Source of the DNA: Macrothele yani
Taxonomy: Eukaryota; Arthropoda; Arachnida; Araneae; Macrothelidae
Reading direction: 5' to 3'
Assembly (NCBI GenBank): GCA_039090855.1
Contig: CM077002.1
Coordinates: 86,122,194 to 86,186,193 of the forward strand
DNA length: 64,000 bases
The notes under the pieces were generated by a model. It saw only the letters and a list, made by a program, of their open reading frames with translations. It searched no databases and was not told where the DNA came from. The translations under genes and the position numbers were made by a program. How positions within the stretch are numbered: the first letter of the stretch is position 1; every line of letters begins with the position of its first letter. Shown here in pieces: positions 43,564 to 53,100 of this stretch.

Positions 43564-43610
43564 CATCCTGATGATGCCGAGCCAAAAGCTCTGTGAAACT
43601 ATAGTCGATG
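43564..43610 (+). ncRNA. Candidate minimal hammerhead ribozyme, plus arm
   Basis: Stem I is CATC (43564-43567) with GATG (43607-43610). The core CTGATGA (43568-43574) is followed by a stem II of GAGC/GCTC (43579-43582, 43588-43591) with loop CAAAA, extended by two further pairs with one mismatch. The core GAAA (43595-43598) leads to a one-pair stem III C-TATA-G, then the cleavage triplet GTC ending at 43606. All invariant hammerhead positions (CUGANGA, GAA, A-U, H17) are met. Very short stem III is the known form in Penelope-like elements and retrozymes. Activity is not tested. Confidence 0.62.
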
Positions 43611-43889
43611 TACAATAAACCTTTTATTGTGGTAAACGTTGGTATTTTCATTCTATCACTACTCCTAGTGGGGTCAATTGGAATCTGAAGGTATTGGTCA
43701 TGTCAGCTTTAATGTTAACTAAAATCTATACTGCAGATCACTATATGTGAGCTCCGAAAAACATTAAAAATATTTTGAACATAATAACATGGATATAAAG
43801 CACTTACTTTGTTCTTTTTCTTTTTCCTGAAAAAATTGTAATGCATCCCTTGGAAAATTCAAGGTGTTAAGAAAATTGTTTGTTTGGGG

Positions 43890-44075
43890 TTTTAACAACC
43901 AGAATGACTAACTCAGTGGGCCGTAAGCAGTTGCCCATCCCTAACTCAGGGCCACTGGTTCCAGGGAAGGGAAAAAGAGCCAGCACCATAAAACAAACAC
44001 CTTATCCATACCTCAGCTGGGATTCGAACCTAGATAAATGATTAGAAGTCAACGCTTCATGCACCTCAGTCACCT
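43890..44075 (-). repeat. tRNA-derived SINE, same family as at 63.8 kb
   Basis: On the minus strand a B-box-like GGTTCGAATCCC (44031-44019) and an A-box region near 44070 precede a body ending in GCAACTGCTTACGGCCCACT and a tail near TTGTTAAAA. The last ~110 bases closely match the plus-strand copy at 63890-64000. Confidence 0.7.
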
Positions 44076-45845
44076 TTTTAAAGTTTAAGAGACTTGCTTT
44101 GGTTTTTTTTTTTAATCTTCCATCTATAAATGTCTGTTGAACTCTTCAGTTGAGATTTTTGCATATGTCACTTGGAACTTTCGACTTTAGGTTTTGATTA
44201 AAAGGGTATATAAAAGTAATTATTCTTATGATAAATTCAGTGAAAATTGCTGGTACATATTTTTTTCATGACATGTTTTAGACATTTATAAAGTACTCCC
44301 TTCTTCAGTTAAAAATTTAATACACATGTGGGGATTTCTCACTCTTTCTCTATCGGGTCCTTTCCATTGCTGTACTTTGTGTATTATTCATCTTCAGTCT
44401 TGCTATGTCATTGTCATGGATAAAACCATGTATGAGAAACACAGTCACAGGCCTTCAACATCAACAGAAAGCTGCAACATGCTTGTGGGGCAGTGTTGCC
44501 AACCGTAATATAATTTCTCTCACTGTACTGTGAACAATATCAAGTTTATTATGCCATATAAATATTGTGTAATGTCCTATAAGTCTGTTTTCTGCACTAC
44601 TGGAAACATTTCATTTCATTTTTCTTAGGTTCATTACATTTTTTTTTTTTTTTTTTTTTTAGTAAAATTGATTCAAAGCTGTTGTCACTTGTGAATATTT
44701 CAGCCTGCGTACATTTTGCTGACAGAGTACAACTTCACAACATTTCTGAACTGGAATGCAGATTCCATAGACCAGATGCAGAATATCTAGTTGTTCATGA
44801 GTAGACCTTCCCTGTATCAGCATCTAAAAAAAATGTTAATATGTGAATTCCTTTTAAAATTTTGAAATAAAAAAAATAATTCTCATCATTTTAAATTTAG
44901 ATAATTAATCATAAGACTAGTCATAAATGTATAGCATTTAAAATTTAACTAATACTAAACCAAAAAATAAATAAAAAATAAAACCTGGAACAACTTTTTT
45001 TTATTCTTTAAATCATAAAAATTGGGTGACTTTGTGTCAGGTTCCTGCAAGTGCAAATGCTTCATTCAGTACTGTGCATCATGCTCCACTTAATTACAGC
45101 ATGTACCTTTGAGTGAGGCCATGTTTCCAGGGGTGTTGTCACTTTTACAGTGCATTGCCTTTTTCATTCAAAATCCTGTACCAAACAACAGATCCTAATC
45201 AGGAGAATATTTAAGGTTAGCATACAGTTTCCATTTACCTTATGAAAATACTGTAACTGACAATTTTTATTGTGACAAATTACATCTTCCTGAAACTGGA
45301 TTTCTAAAAGTAAATTGAAGAGTATTAAAATTCTTTGATGATTAAAGATCTTGTATTGACAAACTATCATAAAATTTTACTTTAGTTTTTGCAGGGAGTG
45401 TCACAATGCTGAAACTCCTATAGTTTTTCATTAGAATTTTTGAAAATATTTTTTATTTAATTTTCAAAGTGAATGCCACGTCTACATCAGATCTTTAGTG
45501 ATGTTGACTTCTGAGGCAAAGTTAAGGCTGATGATAACCTGTAATGGCCATATTTACCAATTTTTGATGTTATCATGTTTTTGGTGGTCCTGTTTATGTG
45601 GAAATGAGCAATCAAGTTGCCTTTGGTTGTGGATACTCTTTTTATTTGAAGTCTTTTGTTTGATTTTCTTTCTATTATTTATGGGTGGTGATTGACAATT
45701 TTTAGAAATTCCCAATTCATTACACATTTATTATATGTCTGTCCAATCCCATTTTATTTGGCATGTTTTTTACTGCTGATTTGTGTTCACCAGCCTAGTT
45801 TTCAGTTGTCAGCTAGTCACTGCTATGTGAGTTAGTTGACAATTT
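44076..45845. other. Unassigned AT-rich sequence
   Basis: No supported gene. A 22-base T tract lies at about 44640-44662. A possible acceptor at 44703 opens a 33-codon frame in the phase expected after the Kelch exon, but no Kelch-like residues follow. Confidence 0.35.
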
Positions 45846-45979
45846 TACACCAATGAATCATTCTATTATGACCACCCCCAGCCTGGAGAAATGGTGCACC
45901 TGGAAACCAAACAGTGGTGCAGGTGAAGTTCACAGAGCAGTATATATACAACATGAGGACCTGCTTTTGGTTAGCAGAG

Positions 45980-46877
45980 TGTTCGGTGTCAGAATAGGAA
46001 AAGCTGCTGATTTATCGGAGTTTGATAAAAGACAAATTGTGATGGCACGGTGCCTCAAAACTACGATCTCGGATACGGCGCGGCTTGTGGGTTGAGTTCG
46101 TATCAAAAGTGGTGCACAGATGGCCAAACGACACACCATCATCCAGCTGTGTGTCGTCCACAGTTCATTGATGCCATAGGGGAGTGGAGATTGTCGCACA
46201 TTGTTCACAGTGACCGCAGGGCCACATTGTGACAAATCACCCACAGCTACATCAGTTGTAATCAGGGCAATGGGTCACAGCACACAGTTCATTGCAGCCT
46301 TCTGCGCATGGACCTACGTTGCCAAAGACCCAGCTGGGTCCCCATGCTCATTGCCCGTCATCGCCAACAATGCATGAAATGGGCCAAAGATCATTGAGAT
46401 TGGGCCGTGGATAATTGGAAGAAAGTGGCCTGGTCTGACAAATCAAGATTCCTGGTGCATCACGTAGACGGCCGAGTGCAGATACGCCGATTACCAATGG
46501 AGGCTATGGCACCTGGATGCACTGTTGGGTGGAAACAGGCTGGCGGTGGCGGTATTATGCTGTGGGTGATGTTTTCTTGGGACACTTTAGGCCCCATTAA
46601 CCTGATAGCACAATCCCTAACAGCTGTTAGGTATCTGAACATCGTTGCAGACCAAGTTCACCCTTGCATGGCAACTGTGTTTCCTGCTGGTGATGGCCAT
46701 TACCAATAGGATAATGCACCATGCCACACTGCCAGAATCGTCAAGGAGTGGTTCGAAGAACATGCTGGTGGCTTTCTGTTAATGCCCTGGCCTCCAAATT
46801 CACCTGACATGAACCCAATCGAACATTTGTTTTTCGACTTGGAAAAGCAGGTTCACACTAAATTACCACCACCCTGA
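45980..46877 (+). pseudogene. Tc1 transposase (DD34E), broken
   Basis: The N-terminus (IGKAADLSEFDKRQIVMARC, then TTISDTARLVG) is the paired-type helix-turn-helix that binds the ends. After a stop, a second HTH (SSYQKWCTDGQTTHHHPA) lies around 46096-46160. The catalytic part is at 46407-46877: VAWSDKSRFLVHHVDGRVQI (first D), GGGGIMLWVMFSW, QDNAPCHTARIVKEWFEEH (second D) and WPPNSPDMNPIEHLFFDLEK (the E, 34 residues after the second D). Stops, including one inside the YQQDNAPC block, and a shift after 46870 inactivate it. The length agrees with Tc1 transposases (about 340 residues). Confidence 0.87.
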
Positions 46878-47508
46878 AATGTACGGGAACTGGAGGACCT
46901 GCTGTTGACATCATAAAGTAAAGATTTATAGAGTGGAAACAGCCACAGAAGCCTGTACAAACTCCTCCCATAGGACGTGACGCCCCCATCGACCTACAAC
47001 AGAAGCAAAATGTGACGTGACCTCGTCCCGTTGGCAATGGTTGATATGCCAATCCAGTGCTCAAGGTGTTTGAGGAGCAGCTGATCTGCACCACCCTTCC
47101 GTTGCCCCCTCCCCCCAACCTTTGTTCTCAACTCCTGGCCCAATCTAAGCCAAGTGAGGCATCAGAAAGGTGACAATAACGTAATATGCATAGATATCAA
47201 AACAGATGACAATGAAATACAAATCAGAATTGAAAGTAAAGCCGAGTCACAGCTTATATTGTGAAGAAAACAATGACAAAATATGCGTGAATGAAATTTA
47301 CCACAAAAACACATAGAAACCTAAGTTATGGAATTTGCAAAGGAAAAGTTAACGATCAGTAAGGAATGTTAGTATCATTATTTATTCGTGCAGACTTGTA
47401 TTAATTGATATTAGGGCAGCCAAGACCCATAGCACGATGTATCCGATTATAGCTGGTAAGAAACACACCTTCAATCTGGGCTCCATTGTTTATTATGCCT
47501 ATGTATAC

Positions 47509-47905
47509 ATCAGTTAGCAACTGTGCAGGTTCTCAGAAGCAATTCATATATACAAGCTAATAAGATGAAGGTTCAAAAAGCACGAGATCTTTCTGGTCCA
47601 CTCTGAACCCATCGTCAGATGAATATAACAACGACATGGAGAGAATAATTTAAAATAAATTTTAAAATAAATATTTAAATAATTTTAATATTTAATTTTT
47701 AAAATACTAAATTTTAAAATAAATATTTAAATAATTTTAATGATTAAATTTTAAAATAAATTTTAAATAATTCTCTCCATGTTCTTGTTATATTCATCTG
47801 ACGATGGGTCCTGAGTGGACCAGAAAGATCTCGTGCTTTTTTAACCTTCATCTTATTATTGTATATATGAATCATTTCTGAGAACTTGCACAGTTGCTGA
47901 CTGAT
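47509..47905. repeat. Inner ~400-bp palindrome with hammerhead-like cores
   Basis: The arms (47509-47670 and about 47755-47905) are inverted copies separated by an AT-rich centre of TTTTAAAATAAAT-type repeats. GTATAC occurs just outside each side. Each arm carries a CTGACGA...GAAAG core (plus: 47798-47804 and 47823-47826; minus: 47618-47612 and 47593-47590). Probably a second insertion within the larger element. Confidence 0.65.
47795..47835 (+). ncRNA. Possible hammerhead-like motif
   Basis: CTGACGA (fits CUGANGA) is followed by a strong stem TGGGTCC/GGACCA with loop TGAGT, then GAAA, G-AT-C and the triplet CTC. Stem I is only CAT/GTG with a G-U pair, and stem III is a single pair with a two-base loop, which is hard to form. 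The mirror copy on the minus strand (about 47622-47585) is similar. Confidence 0.35.
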
Positions 47906-48063
47906 GTTGTAACGTATACTCTCGATTCACTTTCCTTTTGATTTTTACTATTTCTGGTTATTTTATTTTACTATGTAAATTATCTTCTTACTGAACGAGA
48001 TGTTATTTCACCCGCTGAATGAGATCTGGCAATGAGTGTAAGTCATGACGTGGTGGTAGCCAG

Positions 48064-48275
48064 TATAAATAGGCGCGTTCAACGATACCTAAGGAGAGCG
48101 TTTGTTGTTGTATAGAGAGAGCTTTTTGTTGATGTGCGTAGGGTGAGCTGTTGTTTATGTGTCAGAGAGTGTTAGTTTATGTGAAAGAGAGCGTTTGTTG
48201 TTGTACGAAGTGAACTGTGGTTTATGTGTAAAGAGATCTTCATTTATGTGAGAGCGAAAAATTGACCAAATAAAA
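48064..48275 (+). promoter_or_regulatory. TATA-box region with leader repeats, LTR-like
   Basis: TATAAAT (48064-48070) is followed about 40 bases later by three imperfect repeats of GAGAGCGTTTGTTGTTGTA or GTTTATGTG type, then AATAAAAG near 48270. The order TATA box, repeated leader and polyadenylation signal resembles an LTR, and TGTTGTAACG near 47906 resembles an LTR start, but no matching LTR end was found. Confidence 0.3.
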
Positions 48276-49576
48276 GATTGCTTTCGTAAGTACGTCTTCC
48301 ACAGTTCATAGTTTTGTCAGATCTCTGTCTGGCTGTTAGATTTATTTCATTTAGTGTTATTAGTAACAACCAGCATAAGACTTTATTCATCTTAATTACT
48401 ACTACAACATTACTACCAGTTATAAGCTTGTTCATTATTATTACTACACTACTAGCAGGAAAAGTTTATTCATGATTTAATTAACAAACAACAACCATTA
48501 GAAGAAGCATTATACTTAGCTTAGTACAAGCATTGAATTCACTATAATTAATTAGCTTAGTAGCAAAAGCCATATCCATTATAATGTATACATAGGCATA
48601 AAAAACAATGGAGCCCAGATTGAAGGTGTGTTTCTTACCAGCTATAATCGGATACATCGTGCTATGGGTCTTGGCCACCCTAATATCTATTAATAAGATC
48701 AGTAAGGAATAAACAAGAATAATACCACTTATTAGAATGCTATAGGAAACTGAAAGATGCAAACCAAAAATAAAATCCGGAAAATGATAGGTATATGTCG
48801 TATACGTCGTCTTTCACTCTGCTGGGAGGTCAAAGCTCAAATGGGCAAAATCATGTGGTTTGTGATGATTCCTGGGAAGCCCAGCTGTCAATCAGTGGTG
48901 GTTCTGTTGTAGGTCGATGGTGCACTGCAGTCAACTTCATGATGTCATGAGTTTCAGCTTAATACAGCTAGTGTCCTCTCTATGTATCCTTACTTTGTGG
49001 TTGACATTATGATACCAGATACCCCAGGATACTTATTGCCACCTCATTGAATCGATGCCTGGCCGAGTGTCTGCTGTTTTGTGGGCTAAAGGGGGTCCTA
49101 CAGCTTATTAGGTAGGTGGTCATAATGTAATGGCTCATCGGTGTAATCTGTGCTTTAACCTGTAAATATTTTAATTAAAGTTTTTAACCCATTGTGCATA
49201 AGATGGTAAAATTTAATTCCTTAGTACTTCAAGCACAAAATTTTCCTTTTTGAATCTACTTTTTAGCCACTGGTGGAAGTAAGCAGCTGTTTCTCTTTCT
49301 CAGGGTTCTCGCCAGGGTTCCAGAATCAGGGGTGAAAATGTCCCCAAGGCTTTTTTCTGGGGGTGATTTTGAAAAATCAGGGGTGAATTTTAAACAATCG
49401 TAAACTTAGAGAAAAATACTACATTATGGGGGTAAAAAATGAACAAACACAAAAATAATGTAAATATTTTATACATATCTTCTAATTTTGTTATTAAATA
49501 TTTCAGCAGCTTTGTGAAATGGAAAGCTTTCTAGTGTTGCATTTGCTGCTGATATTCGAATCAAATTCTTTCAAGT

Positions 49577-50131
49577 TTATTCTTTCAGTCTGTTGTGAAA
49601 TTTATCTTTTATTTGATTTTGTGTGCTAAAAGAACACTCTACTAATGCAGAACTTATTGGCACAACCAAAGCAATTTCATACAACAACACTGTGCTTGGA
49701 TACACATCTTTATACCTGCAGATGAAAAGTTTTGCAACATCTGCAAATTTAAAACTAGCATAGCTATTTTTTAGCAGAATAAATATATATGGATATTCAC
49801 TCAACAGGCATTTTAAATCTTCAAAATCTTTGAAGTGGCCTAACAACTTCAAAACAAATTTACATGACACCGATGGCCTTTACAACGTTGAAAACAAAAA
49901 AACACTTTAACACTGTATCATTTTCGTCAGCTTCGACTTTAAGCCAGTCGTACATTTTGCGCCACTTCTCTTGAAAGTTAAGATTTTTTTAAATTTAGTT
50001 GGAGGTACAGCAGGAACAGCCTCACTACATTTCTCAGGCAATATTTCACTGTTTAAAATCGTAGCATTCAATGCCGAACTTGCAGAATCGTCAGTAGAAC
50101 GCTTCCTCTTTCTAATGAGGAACTTTTCCAT
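49577..50131 (-). pseudogene. hAT transposase, N-terminus joined to C-terminus
   Basis: Minus strand. 50131-49907 begins MEKFLIRKRKRSTDD, a basic start typical of hAT/ZNF862-like transposases, and runs to KRSGAKCTTGLKSKLTKMIQ. After about 40 bases, 49870-49577 gives the C-terminal dimerisation block: YPSTVLLYEIALVVPISSAL, VECSFSTQNQIKD and FHNRLKE. Roughly 500 residues of catalytic core expected between them are missing, so this is an internally deleted copy. The upstream sequence and first 28 or so codons are the template of the 141-bp array that starts here. Confidence 0.75.
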
Positions 50132-53100
50132 TGTGTTATAGTAAGAACAAATATCAGAGCTGCCAACTTTTCAAAATCAAAATATTTCACTCTTTAAAAT
50201 CGTAGCATTCAATGCCGAACTTGCAGAATCGTCAGTAGAACGCTTCCTCTTTCTAATGAGGAACTTTTCCATTGTGTTATAGTAAGAACAAATATCAGAG
50301 CTGCCAACTTTTCAAAATCAAAATATTTCACTCTTTAAAATCGTAGCATTCAATGCCGAACTTGCAGAATCGTCAGTAGAACGCTTCCTCTTTCTAATGA
50401 GGAACTTTTCCATTGTGTTATAGTAAGAACAAATATCAGAGCTGCCAACTTTTCAAAATCAAAATATTTCACTGTTTAAAATCGTAGCATTCAATGCCGA
50501 ACTTGCATAATCGTCAGTAGAACGCTTCCTCTTTCTAATGAGGAACTTTTCCATTGTGTTATAGTAAGAACAAATATCAGAGCTGCCAACTTTTCAAAAT
50601 CAAAATATTTCACTGTTTAAAATCGTAGCATTCAATGCCGAACTTGCAGAATCGTCAGTAGAACGCTTCCTCTTTCTAATGAGGAACTTTTCCATTGTGT
50701 TATAGTAAGAACAAATATCAGAGCTGCCAACTTTTCAAAATCAAAATATTTCACTGTTTAAAATCGTAGCATTCAATGCCGAACTTGCAGAATCGTCAGT
50801 AGAACGCTTCCTCTTTCTAATGAGGAACTTTTCCATTGTGTTATAGTAAGAACAAATATCAGAGCTGCCAACTTTTCAAAATCAAAATATTTCACTGTTT
50901 AAAATCGTAGCATTCAATGCCGAACTTGCAGAATCGTCAGTAGAACGCTTCCTCTTTCTAATGAGGAACTTTTCCATTGTGTTATAGTAAGAACAAATAT
51001 CAGAGCTGCCAACTTTTCAGAATCAAAATATTTCACTCTTTAAAATCGTAGCATTCAATGCCGAACTTGCAGAATCGTCAGTAGAACGCTTCCTCTTTCT
51101 AATGAGGAACTTTTCCATTGTGTTATAGTAAGAACAAATATCAGAGCTGCCAACTTTTCAAAATCAAAATATTTCACTGTTTAAAATCGTAGCATTCAAT
51201 GCCGAACTTGCATAATCGTCAGTAGAACGCTTCCTCTTTCTAATGAGGAACTTTTCCATTGTGTTATAGTAAGAACAAATATCAGAGCTGCCAACTTTTC
51301 AAAATCAAAATATTTCACTGTTTAAAATCGTAGCATTCAATGCCGAACTTGCATAATCGTCAGTAGAACGCTTCCTCTTTCTAATGAGGAACTTTTCCAT
51401 TGTGTTATAGTAAGAACAAATATCAGAGCTGCCAACTTTTCAAAATAAAAATATTTCACTCTTTAAAATCGTAGCATTCAATGCCGAACTTGCATAATCG
51501 TCAGTAGAACGCTTCCTCTTTCTAATGAGGAACTTTTCCATTGTGTTATAGTAAGAACAAATATCAGAGCTGCCAACTTTTCAAAATAAAAATATTTCAC
51601 TGTTTAAAATCGTAGCATTCAATGCCGAACTTGCAGAATCGTCAGTAGAACGCTTCCTCTTTCTAATGAGGAACTTTTCCATTGTGTTATAGTAAGAACA
51701 AATATCAGAGCTGCCAACTTTTCAAAATCAAAATATTTCACTGTTTAAAATCGTAGCATTCAATGCCGAACTTGCAGAATCGTCAGTAGAACGCTTCCTC
51801 TTTCTAATGAGGAACTTTTCCATTGTGTTATAGTAAGAACAAATATCAGAGCTGCCAACTTTTCAAAATAAAAATATTTCACTGTTTAAAATCGTAGCAT
51901 TCAATGCCGAACTTGCAGAATCGTCAGTAGAACGCTTCCTCTTTCTAATGAGGAACTTTTCCATTGTGTTATAGTAAGAACAAATATCAGAGCTGCCAAC
52001 TTTTCAAAATCAAAATATTTCACTGTTTAAAATCGTAGCATTCAATGCCGAACTTGCAGAATCGTCAGTAGAACGCTTCCTCTTTCTAATGAGGAACTTT
52101 TCCATTGTGTTATAGTAAGAACAAATATCAGAGCTGCCAACTTTTCAAAATAAAAATATTTCACTGTTTAAAATCGTAGCATTCAATGCCGAACTTGCAG
52201 AATCGTCAGTAGAACGCTTCCTCTTTCTAATGAGGAACTTTTCCATTGTGTTATAGTAAGAACAAATATCAGAGCTGCCAACTTTTCAAAATCAAAATAT
52301 TTCACTGTTTAAAATCGTAGCATTCAATGCCGAACTTGCAGAATCGTCAGTAGAACGCTTCCTCTTTCTAATGAGGAACTTTTCCATTGTGTTATAGTAA
52401 GAACAAATATCAGAGCTGCCAACTTTTCAAAATCAAAATATTTCACTGTTTAAAATCGTAGCATTCAATGCCGAACTTGCAGAATCGTCAGTAGAACGCT
52501 TCCTCTTTCTAATGAGGAACTTTTCCATTGTGTTATAGTAAGAACAAATATCAGAGCTGCCAACTTTTCAAAATCAAAATATTTCACTGTTTAAAATCGT
52601 AGCATTCAATGCCGAACTTGCAGAATCGTCAGTAGAACGCTTCCTCTTTCTAATGAGGAACTTTTCCATTGTGTTATAGTAAGAACAAATATCAGAGCTG
52701 CCAACTTTTCAAAATAAAAATATTTCACTGTTTAAAATCGTAGCATTCAATGCCGAACTTGCAGAATCGTCAGTAGAACGCTTCCTCTTTCTAATGAGGA
52801 ACTTTTCCATTGTGTTATAGTAAGAACAAATATCAGAGCTGCCAACTTTTCAAAATAAAAATATTTCACTGTTTAAAATCGTAGCATTCAATGCCGAACT
52901 TGCAGAATCGTCAGTAGAACGCTTCCTCTTTCTAATGAGGAACTTTTCCATTGTGTTATAGTAAGAACAAATATCAGAGCTGCCAACTTTTCAAAATCAA
53001 AATATTTCACTGTTTAAAATCGTAGCATTCAATGCCGAACTTGCAGAATCGTCAGTAGAACGCTTCCTCTTTCTAATGAGGAACTTTTCCATTGTGTTAT

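Larger units (their letters stand above)
43422..43653. mobile_element. Palindromic hammerhead-bearing retroelement, 232 bp
   Basis: TATCACTACTCCT at 43409-43421 recurs at 43654-43666, an exact 13-bp target-site duplication. After a 39-nt unpaired extension (43422-43460) come inverted arms of 97 bases, 43461-43557 and 43561-43657 (the last four bases overlapping the duplication). They are separated by three bases, with one mismatch seen. Each arm contains one complete minimal hammerhead-ribozyme fold, pointing outward. There is no coding capacity. The duplication length and one-sided extension match Penelope-type copies, so it is probably a non-autonomous element copied by PLE machinery. Confidence 0.75.
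47368..48696. mobile_element. Palindrome-armed retroelement inserted in Tc1
   Basis: GATCAGTAAGGAAT at 47354-47367 and 48697-48710 is a 14-bp duplication. A ~30-nt unpaired extension (47368-47397) precedes the left arm (about 47398-47508), whose reverse complement is 48594-48695. The body between the arms holds another palindrome (47509-47905) and a 680-bp non-coding stretch with a TATA-like box. The one-sided extension plus long duplication is the same layout as the shorter palindromic elements. No coding region was seen. Confidence 0.65.
45848..49143 (+). mobile_element. Tc1-type DNA transposon, interrupted
   Basis: The left end CACCAATGAATCATTCTATT and the right end read as its reverse complement (CACCGATGAGCCATTACATT) share a TATGACCACC continuation. 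TA flanks both sides (45846-45847, 49144-49145). It encodes a Tc1-like transposase on the plus strand. A palindromic element with a 14-bp duplication (47354-47367 and 48697-48710) is inserted in its 3' part. Removing that and one duplication leaves about 1.95 kb. This TIR family is common in aquatic and other animals. Confidence 0.88.

Noticed and set aside
44703..44808. Possible further exon after an acceptor at 44703, phase-compatible with the Kelch donor
   Set aside because: The 33-codon reading ends in a stop without a donor, shows no Kelch residues, and a run of this length is expected by chance.
47906..48480. Solo LTR of a gypsy-type retrovirus-like element
   Set aside because: A TG-like start, TATA box and AATAAA are present, but no matching end, primer site or 4-6 bp duplication could be found.
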